Shown: in pieces, positions 1 through 5,075 of the stretch
Layout of the letters: each line of letters opens with the position of its first letter
Numbering within the stretch: the stretch's first letter is position 1
NCBI GenBank assembly: GCA_027031565.1
Contig: JALVPX010000120.1
Span: 1 to 5,075 of the forward strand
From: Deltaproteobacteria bacterium
GTDB lineage: Bacteria > Desulfobacterota > Dissulfuribacteria > Dissulfuribacterales > JALVPX01
Direction: 5' to 3'
DNA: 5,075 nucleotides
Program-made: the position numbers and the translations under genes
Notes under the pieces: generated by a model
What the model was told of the DNA's origin: nothing
The model's input: only the letters and a program-made list of their open reading frames with translations
Databases searched by the model: none

Positions 1-147
1 CTTGGAGAAGAAAAAGCTGCCAAGGTAGTCGAAGATGCAGTGAAAAAGGTGGTTAGCAAACACCTGAAAAGCCTTTCAGCAGGCAAAATGGGTTATTCAA
101 CCAGCGAGGTTGGAGACCTGGTAGCCATGTATGTGAAGGAGTCCTAG
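1..147 (+). CDS. leuB: 3-isopropylmalate dehydrogenase family, C-terminal fragment (5' end outside window)
   Basis: Reading frame 1 is open from the first base to a TAG at 145-147 and gives 48 residues of a C terminus. The visible part is a Lys/Glu-rich helix (LGEEKAAKVVEDAVKKVV) followed by GYSTSEVGDLVAMYV. The T-x-E-V-G-D-L-V pattern is typical of the last helix of the beta-decarboxylating dehydrogenase family (isopropylmalate, isocitrate and homoisocitrate dehydrogenases). LeuB oxidises and decarboxylates 3-isopropylmalate with NAD in cytoplasmic leucine synthesis. The catalytic residues lie upstream of the window, so the substrate cannot be read directly. I choose LeuB because asd follows immediately, a common arrangement of these amino-acid genes. 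An NAD(P)-isocitrate dehydrogenase of the same family is the alternative. The gene ends two bases before the asd start, and its last codons carry the asd ribosome-binding site, which indicates one transcript and possible translational coupling. Confidence 0.75.
   Translation, partial: LGEEKAAKVVEDAVKKVVSKHLKSLSAGKMGYSTSEVGDLVAMYVKES
136..141 (+). promoter_or_regulatory. Shine-Dalgarno sequence of asd, inside the leuB 3' end
   Basis: AAGGAG lies 8 bases before the ATG at 150, within the last codons of the upstream gene. This supports that ATG as the asd start and suggests that translation of asd is coupled to termination of the upstream gene. Confidence 0.75.
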
Positions 148-149
148 CC

Positions 150-1202
150 ATGGGTCGGAGGTTCAATGTTGCAGTAGCAGGTGCCACTGGCGCAGTGGGT
201 CAGACCATGCTCAAGGTCCTGGAAGAACGGGATTTCCCTGTGGCAGAGCTGAGGCCCTTGGCATCAGCTCGCTCCGAGGGCAAGACCCTCTATTTTAAGG
301 GCCAACCCATTACTGTAAGAAAGCTGGACCACGATTCGTTTGACGGCATAGATATTGCGCTTTTTTCCGCAGGCGGAGGAAGGAGCCTTGATTTCGCACC
401 GTCTGCTGCACAGGCAGGGGCGGTTGTCATAGACAATTCGAGTGCCTGGCGTATGGATCCCGAGGTGCCGCTGGTGGTTCCTGAAGTAAATCCCCATGCA
501 GTGGCTGGATACAAGAAAAAGGGCATTATAGCCAATCCAAATTGCTCAACCATACAGATGGTGGTGGCTCTTAAACCCCTGCACGACTATGCAGGCATAA
601 AACGCATAGTGGTCTCTACATATCAGGCCGTGTCTGGAACCGGCCAAAAGGCGATCGATGAACTGGAGCACCAGGTTCGCCAGTGGGCCGAAACCGCGCC
701 TGTGCAGGGTAAGCCAAAGGGATATTGCGGCCCATATGACTACCAGGCCTATCCGCATCAGATAGCCTTCAACTGCCTCCCCCACATAGACGTCTTCCTG
801 GATAACGGTTACACCAAGGAAGAGATGAAAATGGTAAATGAGACCAGGAAGATAATGGAAGCCCCGGAAATCATGGTGACGGCCACCACTGTGAGGGTTC
901 CCGTGTTTTACAGTCACTCCGAGGCCGTGAACATCTCCTTTGAAAGGCCTATAAGTGCCCGAAAGGCCCGGGAACTTTTGGAAAATGCGCCTGGAATAAA
1001 GGTGGTGGATGAACCTGCTGCCAGCGTATATCCCATGGCCCTTGATGCCGAGGGTCAGGATTTGACCCTGGTGGGCCGGATTAGGGAGGATATCTCAGCA
1101 CCTAACGGCCTTGATCTGTGGATCGTGGCAGATAACATCAGAAAGGGTGCTGCCACCAATGCCGTGCAGATAGCAGAACTCCTGATCAGGGAATATCTCT
1201 AG
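150..1202 (+). CDS. asd: Aspartate-semialdehyde dehydrogenase
   Basis: The 350-residue cytoplasmic enzyme reduces L-aspartyl-4-phosphate to aspartate 4-semialdehyde with NADPH, at the branch leading to lysine/diaminopimelate, threonine and methionine. The N terminus has the Rossmann dinucleotide-binding loop GATGAVG at residues 11-17. The active-site cysteine is C132 in NPNCST, Q159 sits in STYQAVSGTG, and R249 and H256 sit in VRVPVFYSH. The C-to-Q spacing (27) and R-to-H spacing (7) agree with those I recall for the E. coli enzyme (C135, Q162, R267, H274), so all key residues are present. The length fits the compact bacterial/archaeal-like ASADH forms, which are slightly shorter than the E. 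coli protein. The start is supported by AAGGAG 8 bases upstream. The gene follows leuB with a 2-base gap and has no promoter of its own that I can see. It ends convergently to a minus-strand gene, with a strong hairpin 40 bases past its stop. Confidence 0.96.
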   Translation: MGRRFNVAVAGATGAVGQTMLKVLEERDFPVAELRPLASARSEGKTLYFKGQPITVRKLDHDSFDGIDIALFSAGGGRSLDFAPSAAQAGAVVIDNSSAWRMDPEVPLVVPEVNPHAVAGYKKKGIIANPNCSTIQMVVALKPLHDYAGIKRIVVSTYQAVSGTGQKAIDELEHQVRQWAETAPVQGKPKGYCGPYDYQAYPHQIAFNCLPHIDVFLDNGYTKEEMKMVNETRKIMEAPEIMVTATTVRVPVFYSHSEAVNISFERPISARKARELLENAPGIKVVDEPAASVYPMALDAEGQDLTLVGRIREDISAPNGLDLWIVADNIRKGAATNAVQIAELLIREYL

Positions 1203-1346
1203 GAAGCCTTTCCAATAGGGCTTTTGTTCAAGGCCCGGGCGTGCGCAGCAAACGACCTGGGCCTGGTCATTTGCTGCGCAGACCATGTATGCAGCGCTGC
1301 CTAGACGCGGCAAAGCAAGAGGGATGAATTTTCCGGCAGCCCTCGC
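1203..1346. other. Convergent intergenic gap
   Basis: These 144 bases separate the 3' ends of asd (+) and the minus-strand secreted-protein gene. They contain the hairpin at 1242-1280, a 10-base palindrome GCAGCGCTGC at 1291-1300 and part of a bulged stem at 1313-1348. I see no plausible gene here; the small minus-strand frame through it has no ribosome-binding site or recognisable protein. The likely role is transcription termination from both sides. Confidence 0.6.
1242..1280. terminator. Strong hairpin between convergent genes, possible bidirectional terminator without T-run
   Basis: TGCGCAGCAAA (1242-1252) is exactly complementary to TTTGCTGCGCA (1270-1280). After one C/A mismatch the stem continues with GACC (1254-1257) paired to GGTC (1265-1268) around a 7-base loop, giving 15 pairs in all. 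The position, 40 bases after the asd stop and between two converging genes, fits a terminator. No run of T follows on either strand, so it is not a classic intrinsic terminator. It may instead be an RNA 3'-end stabiliser, or it may work with Rho. Confidence 0.5.
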
Positions 1347-1348
1347 TT
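1313..1348 (-). terminator. Weak bulged stem overlapping the stop codon of the minus-strand gene
   Basis: Read on the minus strand, AAGC-GAGGG (1348-1340) can pair with CCCTC-GCTT (1323-1319 and 1316-1313), leaving a 2-base bulge at 1317-1318 and a 16-base loop. The 5' arm overlaps the TAA stop. No T-run follows, so its role as a terminator is uncertain. Confidence 0.25.
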
Positions 1349-3743
1349 ACGTGGCGTTTAAAAACAGCGCCAGATCCCTGCCATCAACATCTCCGTCTCC
1401 ATCCATGTCATAATTGCACGTTCCAGGAGCCGCACACGCGGTGAGGCCGAATTCTTGAGCAAATTGGCCAACCTGGCTGCCGCTGCCCATTATGATCTGG
1501 GCCAGCTGATCAAGGGCATTTGCGTATAAATTGCCGTCTGTTTCAAAGCCGAGCAGGTTGTTGTCATACCAGTCACCCCCATAGTTGGGATTGGCCGTGG
1601 GTGTTTCCCAGTATCCCCTTGGTGCAGGTCCGCGGATGATCTGGTCAATTTGTGCCGCATCCCCAACCTGCTTTGCCATCCTGATGTATAGCACGTCCTG
1701 AATACTGCGGCGCCACTTCTTTAGGCGGACGGAAGCAAATACACCGTCAATGCCGTAGTTGTGCTGCGGGAACTTATAGTCCTTGCCTGGGTAGAGCAAC
1801 AGCCCGCTGGTATTTCTGTACTCATACCCCGCCTCGCCCCTGACGTTGTTCCAACTCCCGCTTGCCATGCCGTGGGTGTGCATATTCTCCCAGAAATTGA
1901 GGATGATCTGGTCACCCCATCCAAAGGCATCGTTGGCCCACAGGTTCGCCGCAAAGTTGAACACCTTGGGGTCCTGGGGCTGCAATTTTTCATTGATCCA
2001 GTCCCATGCCCTTACGTATGATCCCTCAATTTCAAAAGTCGCCTGCCCGGGAAGATCTCCATTTGTTGGAAAGCCGCCGTGGTCGGGAAAGGTTCCGTCA
2101 TGAAGCAATGCATAGCTCTCAGGCCACTTATGGGCCACTTCGCACCCCTGGCCGCTGCATACATACCACATATCAATATATGGATATTCTGCGACAGGTT
2201 GATGCGTGATAAAAACGCCGTTTTCATAGGTATTGTAAGAAATGGGGACAGACTTGAAGACCTTCATCTTGTGAGGGGCCTCGGGAGAAGCGGTATTGAT
2301 CTGGTCGATCTTCATGGCCAGGTCGTTGTCCCACGGAAGCGTGACATCGTTTTCATCGATCAGATAGTAAAAGAACTCCACCTGTGGTGCATTCTGCCTG
2401 AACCAGTCATTCCAGTAGGGAACCCAGTCAAGCAGGAAACGCTTTGTCATGGGCAGGAATTCCTCAACGACGTTGGTCATGTCGCCTATGTTGTCCAGCC
2501 CGTGGTGGTCTATTTCTGATTCGCGAAAATAGAGAGCTGGATCGAAGTAAGGGTAGAGCGGCATAATATTTGTGCCGGTGTTTTCCCCCGGGCCCTCATA
2601 GCCGTTTTCCGCTGTAAACATCGAACCGTCAAGGTAGGGCTTGAACCATGTATCCATGATTTCGTGCCAGCCGTCTCTGGTTGATTGAATGGTTGGGTCA
2701 AGGCAGGGGGTTTTATCCGTTTCCGTGTAAACCATCTCGCTCCAACCTACATTGCACTTGGTATACAAATAACCGTCCATGAGCGGGGCCTGCACCCTGT
2801 GCCTGTGCATCAATTTTTGCACATTGTTCAAGATCGCCAGCTTTTCATCATCTGTCATGCTGTAGCCGTCTGGTGCCATGCGGGTCACCATGTACCCTAA
2901 GCTGAACAAAGCCCAGTCACCTGCCATTTCGTCCGGCAGCGTCATGTTCCGGACCATGAGTTCTACCGGAAGGGTTTCATTGTGCTGTCCATTCACCCTC
3001 ACCTCTACTGTGCCTGTGTACCTGCCTGCTGGTGCGTTGTGCGGAATATAGATGTCTGCCCATACTTCCCGGTGTGTTTGCCTTGTAACGGTAAATGAAT
3101 GGTTGTTGTTTGGATTGACAATTTCCATTGGTATGGCTATGTCAGGTACGTGTTTGTGCCAGTTGGGACGGGTTTGGGTGGCAAAGTCATACCTGAACTG
3201 GACCAGGCCCTGATTGGCATATTTATGGTTGGTCTGGCCGGGATCCAGGTATTGCCCCTCGGTGACCATGCCTGCACCTTCCCATTGCACGGACTCAATC
3301 AGAAATAACTCGATCTGCCTGCCGACGTAATCGAAAATTCCGTTGCTGCTCACCTGCCTGGACTTGATTTCAAAGCCGTTGGGGCCAGTAAGCTTATCGA
3401 AGACCACGGTTACATTATCTATGTCAGCATTGTCATTTCCCTCAAGCACGAGATCGAATTCCACGACCTCATTCTTGGCCCCCTTGAGGTGAATGGTGGT
3501 GCCGTCCCAGATGTAGCTTATGACGTCTCCGGCCCCGATGTAACGCTGGCCGTTTACAGGGGGGATTTCATCTGGATGGCTGGCCGGCCTGTCTTCCTCA
3601 AAGATGGGCATTTGGCCGTCATTTACCCATATGGCGTCAAAGGGCGGGGCGGCCTGAACAATACCCGAAGCCATGGTAAACAAGAAGAGCAATGAAAATA
3701 GTTCTGTCCTCAATAATGGTGCTGAAAAAATTTTCTTTTCCAT
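1347..3743 (-). CDS. Secreted GH123/DUF4091-like protein with C-terminal EF-hand (half-dockerin) tag
   Basis: The 798-residue protein is predicted to be exported. Residues 1-31 form a signal peptide: MEKK, a hydrophobic stretch at about 15-28, and a VQA|A cleavage motif after A31. Residues about 35-265 look like beta-sandwich domains, ending in VWADIYIPHNAPAGRYTGTV (227-246). This 'delivered by Pro-Ala-Gly-x-Tyr-x-Gly' pattern is typical of the N-terminal region of GH123-like and DUF4091/DUF6067 proteins. Residues about 270-620 are rich in Trp, Tyr and Asp and read as a barrel. YYLIDEND carries D463-E464, the expected place of the Asp-Glu pair used by GH123 beta-N-acetylgalactosaminidases in substrate-assisted catalysis. 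Residues 667-687 (ASVRLKKWRRSIQDVLYI) resemble the DUF4091 ending. The last 20 residues hold one EF-hand loop. Start choice: the ATG at 3743 follows AAGGAGGAG and opens a proper signal peptide, whereas an upstream in-frame ATG at 3812 would add 23 unhelpful residues. A glycan-active role is inference and the substrate is unknown. Confidence 0.72.
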   Translation of the reverse strand: MEKKIFSAPLLRTELFSLLFLFTMASGIVQAAPPFDAIWVNDGQMPIFEEDRPASHPDEIPPVNGQRYIGAGDVISYIWDGTTIHLKGAKNEVVEFDLVLEGNDNADIDNVTVVFDKLTGPNGFEIKSRQVSSNGIFDYVGRQIELFLIESVQWEGAGMVTEGQYLDPGQTNHKYANQGLVQFRYDFATQTRPNWHKHVPDIAIPMEIVNPNNNHSFTVTRQTHREVWADIYIPHNAPAGRYTGTVEVRVNGQHNETLPVELMVRNMTLPDEMAGDWALFSLGYMVTRMAPDGYSMTDDEKLAILNNVQKLMHRHRVQAPLMDGYLYTKCNVGWSEMVYTETDKTPCLDPTIQSTRDGWHEIMDTWFKPYLDGSMFTAENGYEGPGENTGTNIMPLYPYFDPALYFRESEIDHHGLDNIGDMTNVVEEFLPMTKRFLLDWVPYWNDWFRQNAPQVEFFYYLIDENDVTLPWDNDLAMKIDQINTASPEAPHKMKVFKSVPISYNTYENGVFITHQPVAEYPYIDMWYVCSGQGCEVAHKWPESYALLHDGTFPDHGGFPTNGDLPGQATFEIEGSYVRAWDWINEKLQPQDPKVFNFAANLWANDAFGWGDQIILNFWENMHTHGMASGSWNNVRGEAGYEYRNTSGLLLYPGKDYKFPQHNYGIDGVFASVRLKKWRRSIQDVLYIRMAKQVGDAAQIDQIIRGPAPRGYWETPTANPNYGGDWYDNNLLGFETDGNLYANALDQLAQIIMGSGSQVGQFAQEFGLTACAAPGTCNYDMDGDGDVDGRDLALFLNAT
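1374..1436 (-). other. C-terminal EF-hand/dockerin-like calcium-binding tag (residues 770-790)
   Basis: The loop DMDGDGDVDGRD (residues 779-790) places acidic residues at EF-hand positions 1, 3, 5, 7, 9 and 12 (D779, D781, D783, D785, D787, D790), with Gly at position 6. It is followed by LALFLNAT to the stop, like the first helix turn of a dockerin repeat. Two cysteines precede it (C770, C776). A true type I dockerin has two such repeats and only one is present here, so this is a half-dockerin. It could bind Ca2+ to rigidify the C terminus, or act as a recognition tag for surface attachment or processing. The latter is inference. Confidence 0.8.
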
Positions 3744-3750
3744 TCCTGAT

Positions 3751-3760
3751 TCTCCTCCTT
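3751..3760 (-). promoter_or_regulatory. Shine-Dalgarno sequence deciding the start of the secreted protein
   Basis: On the minus strand AAGGAGGAGA lies just upstream of the ATG at 3743-3741, with GGAG 8 bases and GGAGG 10 bases before it. It is the only strong ribosome-binding site near the possible starts. It shows that translation begins at 3743 rather than at the in-frame ATG at 3812. Confidence 0.8.
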
Positions 3761-4021
3761 TGATCCTGGGCTGTCCGCCTACACGCTGTCGTACTTGCAA
3801 AAAAAATTCCAAAGCAAGACCCGGGCTGAAAAGCGGCTTGTTTGACGCCTGGATGGGCTGCCGCCACCTTAATAAATTCCGCGGGTTTTTTTTCCGTGTT
3901 TCCGGCAGAGGCTTAAGACCCCTTTAGATGCCCTGAACTGTTCCTTTTAGCAGGCTGGCAAGGCCTTTAAACGAGGGATTTTGTTCCTGTGCCCATCTCC
4001 TGTTCCAGATCCTTGATTATT

Positions 4022-4050
4022 CTTAAAGCAAATCATGCATGTTATGTCAA
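4022..4050 (-). promoter_or_regulatory. Candidate sigma70 promoter for the secreted-protein gene
   Basis: On the minus strand a perfect -35 TTGACA (4050-4045) is followed, after 17 bases, by TTTAAG (4027-4022), which matches TATAAT at 4 of 6 positions. Transcription would begin near 4015 and leave a leader of about 270 bases before the ATG at 3743. The spacer contains the palindrome CATGCATG (4034-4041). The match is good, but the distance is long and a nearer promoter cannot be excluded. Confidence 0.4.
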
Positions 4051-4138
4051 ATAAAAATTACAAGAATCCTAACTTTTAGCTTGGCCCAATACGGATTTGC
4101 AAAGGAATAAATAGAAAAGGGCTTTATGAATTTCTCAA

Positions 4139-4287
4139 GGCTACTTCTAAAAATTGTCTTTTTGCCACGCCGGGGCGTGGCTGCGTTGCGCTCAAAAAAT
4201 AATCCTCGAAATATCAATAAGATGTCTGTGGTTATTTTTTTCGCGCGCCTTGCCCTTAAATAAAGATTTTGATTTTTGGAGGTAGCC
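4139..4287. mobile_element. MITE-like imperfect palindrome, 149 bases, with possible TCAA target duplication
   Basis: The ends form a 16-base terminal inverted repeat: GGCTACTTCTAAAAAT (4139-4154) against the complement of 4272-4287, with 14 of 16 positions identical and both differences T/C transitions that still allow G-T pairing. TCAA flanks it directly on both sides (4135-4138 and 4288-4291), as a short target-site duplication would. Inside, GCGCTCAAAAAATAA (4188-4202) pairs with 4232-4246 (13 of 15), so the whole can fold as a long hairpin. A separate GC-rich palindrome at 4164-4181 interrupts the left arm. There is no open reading frame of its own, so if mobile it must depend on a transposase elsewhere. 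Copy number in the genome cannot be seen from here. Confidence 0.55.
4164..4181. repeat. GC-rich perfect palindrome inside the MITE-like element
   Basis: GCCACGCC and GGCGTGGC are perfect inverted copies separated by GG; folded, this gives a 7-pair stem with a 4-base CGGG loop. It stands out as GC-rich in an AT-rich region and has no counterpart in the right arm of the surrounding palindrome. No T-run follows on either strand, so I do not call it a terminator. Confidence 0.6.
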
Positions 4288-4310
4288 TCAAGGTTTTGTG
4301 TCTTTTCTTC

Positions 4311-4340
4311 TTGCCCACCATTTCCCTTGAACAGTATAAT
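4311..4340 (+). promoter_or_regulatory. Sigma70-type promoter of the aldolase gene
   Basis: A consensus -10 TATAAT (4335-4340) follows TTGCCC (4311-4316, 4 of 6 matches to TTGACA) after an 18-base spacer. Transcription should start near 4347, giving a leader of about 53 bases. The -35 lies only about 20 bases downstream of the palindromic element. Confidence 0.6.
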
Positions 4341-4386
4341 CTTGGTATTATTAATTATTACTTGAAACGCAATTTCAGTTCCTTCC

Positions 4387-4395
4387 AGGAGGTGA
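4387..4395 (+). promoter_or_regulatory. Near-perfect Shine-Dalgarno sequence of the aldolase gene
   Basis: AGGAGGTGA is fully complementary to the 16S rRNA 3' end. Its GGAGG core lies 7 bases before the ATG at 4400. It fixes the start and suggests strong expression, as expected for a central glycolytic enzyme. Confidence 0.85.
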
Positions 4396-4399
4396 TTCC

Positions 4400-5075
4400 A
4401 TGAACAGTGATTTTGCAAAAGCGGTTGAAAAGGGGCGTCCGCCAAATATCAAGAAATTGTTCCCCAATTCAAAGGCCTTGATTGTAAGCGGAAAGGTCAT
4501 CGACCGGGCAATGCTGGCCAAGGGCAAATGCATGACCATTGCCGCCAATGCGAGAAATTACATCATCATCCGGGGGGTGCTGGCAGCGGCTCAGCGTGCC
4601 AACGCTGCCATCATCATTGAGATTGCCAAGTCTGAAGGCGGCAAAAATGCCTATTGCGCCGTGAACTATTGGAATCTGGCAAGACAGGTTGATCAGGCCT
4701 GCAACGAACTGGGCATTACCATACCAGTTGCTATCCATGCAGACCATTACGGCATCAAAAGCCAAAAGGATGTCGAGGACGCAAAGGTGGAGATACCAAC
4801 CCTCTTCCAATTCGGAATGACGTCAATTGCCATAGATGCCAGCCACTTGCCGGATGATCAAAATCTCCTGGCAAACATAGAGCTGAATCCATATGTTCCA
4901 GATTGGGCAGGTCTTGAGACCGAGGTGGGTGAAATAAAAGGCAAAGAGGGCCTGTCAACCGTGGAAGAGGCGCTTTTCCTTATCCAGGGCCTGAATGCCC
5001 ACGACATCTTTCCGGACTGGATCGCCTTAAACAACGGCACCACCCATGGCATAGAGGCCAGCGCCCAGGGGATAC
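4400..5075 (+). CDS. fba: Class II fructose-bisphosphate aldolase, N-terminal 225 residues (3' end outside window)
   Basis: The enzyme reversibly cleaves fructose 1,6-bisphosphate into dihydroxyacetone phosphate and glyceraldehyde 3-phosphate, in cytoplasmic glycolysis and gluconeogenesis, using a Zn2+ ion. The visible part carries the class II signatures in order. IHADHYG (residues 112-118) has catalytic D115 and metal ligand H116. AIDASHLP lies at 144-151. LETEVGEIKG (172-181) has E175, the position of the conserved Glu of the E-x-E-x-G motif. NNGTTHG (211-217) has H216, the expected second metal His. The family member is a longer variant with an N-terminal extension and HADHYG in place of the better-known HTDHC. 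The frame is open to the window end, so the C-terminal part, including the phosphate-binding and final His motifs, is not seen. The start is supported by AGGAGGTGA. The gene has its own promoter and is divergent from the secreted-protein gene. A related ketose-bisphosphate aldolase is a less likely alternative. Confidence 0.9.
   Translation, partial: MNSDFAKAVEKGRPPNIKKLFPNSKALIVSGKVIDRAMLAKGKCMTIAANARNYIIIRGVLAAAQRANAAIIIEIAKSEGGKNAYCAVNYWNLARQVDQACNELGITIPVAIHADHYGIKSQKDVEDAKVEIPTLFQFGMTSIAIDASHLPDDQNLLANIELNPYVPDWAGLETEVGEIKGKEGLSTVEEALFLIQGLNAHDIFPDWIALNNGTTHGIEASAQGI

Larger units (their letters stand above)
3744..4399. other. Divergent intergenic region
   Basis: These 656 bases lie between the starts of the minus-strand secreted-protein gene and the plus-strand aldolase gene. 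From left to right they hold the ribosome-binding site and probable long leader of the secreted-protein gene (to about 4015), a TTGACA-type promoter candidate at 4022-4050, an AT-rich stretch, a palindromic element at 4139-4287, and the aldolase promoter and ribosome-binding site (4311-4395). Small frames on both strands (plus 3673-3927, minus 4047-4445) lack ribosome-binding sites and familiar protein sequence, and the latter runs through the palindrome. I see no gene here, and no riboswitch I can name in the leader. Confidence 0.6.

Noticed and set aside
546..917. Minus-strand frame of 123 residues opposite asd
   Set aside because: It is antisense to the conserved catalytic region of asd and is explained as a shadow of that frame.
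2079..2519. Plus-strand frame of 146 residues opposite the secreted protein
   Set aside because: It lies wholly antisense to a well-supported gene with recognisable domains, has no ribosome-binding site, and shows no known motif.
3744..3812. Upstream extension of the secreted protein to an ATG at 3812 (821 residues)
   Set aside because: The extra 23 residues are polar, would bury the signal peptide internally, and have no ribosome-binding site; AAGGAGGAG sits correctly for the ATG at 3743.
3877..3898. CCGCGGG followed by eight T as an intrinsic terminator
   Set aside because: The T-run is good, but the only nearby stem is a 4-pair ccgc/gcgg with a long loop, too weak to call.
3673..3927. 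Plus-strand frame of 84 residues in the leader region of the secreted-protein gene
   Set aside because: It overlaps the opposite-strand signal peptide and ribosome-binding site. The A-rich tract near its start is not a convincing Shine-Dalgarno, and the translation is not protein-like.
4034..4041. CATGCATG palindrome as a defined operator
   Set aside because: It is only 8 bases, the symmetry does not extend outward, and there is no regulator gene in the window to link it to.
4047..4445. Minus-strand frame of 132 residues through the aldolase upstream region
   Set aside because: It runs through the palindromic element, the aldolase promoter and the aldolase start. Its translation is low-complexity, unfamiliar sequence with no ribosome-binding site.
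1..5075. CRISPR array, tRNA, rRNA, defence or phage genes
   Set aside because: No regularly spaced direct repeats, cloverleaf or rRNA-like sequence, and no matching protein families are seen on either strand.

Overview
The window looks like a piece of a mid-GC bacterial chromosome. The layout (a LeuB-type dehydrogenase followed directly by aspartate-semialdehyde dehydrogenase), the long-form class II aldolase and a secreted protein ending in a single Ca-binding 'half dockerin' together suggest the Desulfobacterota (former Deltaproteobacteria). That assignment is inference from protein style and gene order. No 16S rRNA gene or other taxonomic marker is present.

Left block (1-1202, + strand): the last 48 codons of an isopropylmalate/isocitrate dehydrogenase-family gene (probably leuB) end two bases before the start of asd. 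The asd ribosome-binding site lies inside the end of leuB, so the two are almost certainly co-transcribed. They serve leucine synthesis and the aspartate-family pathway (Lys/Thr/Met). A 144-base convergent gap (1203-1346) holds a strong hairpin at 1242-1280 and a weaker bulged one that includes the stop codon of the next gene.

Middle block (1347-3743, - strand): one large gene for a 798-residue exported protein. It has a signal peptide, a beta-sandwich N-terminal half, a barrel-like middle with an Asp-Glu pair, a DUF4091-like C-terminal segment, and a final EF-hand loop at the extreme C terminus. It resembles the GH123/DUF4091 glycoside-hydrolase superfamily, but its substrate is unknown. A TTGACA-type promoter candidate lies about 270 bases upstream, implying a long leader.

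Right block (3744-5075): a 656-base divergent intergenic region, AT-rich in its right half, followed by the first 225 codons of a class II fructose-bisphosphate aldolase (+ strand, running off the window). The aldolase has a good sigma70-type promoter and an excellent Shine-Dalgarno sequence. Just upstream of that promoter is a 149-base imperfect palindrome with 16-base terminal inverted repeats, flanked by TCAA on both sides. It looks like a small non-autonomous mobile element (MITE-like) and is the main non-coding structure here.

The biosynthetic and glycolytic genes are ordinary housekeeping genes. The parts worth a second look are the secreted GH123/DUF4091-like protein with its C-terminal tag and the palindromic element. 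I see no defence system, CRISPR array, tRNA or rRNA in the window.
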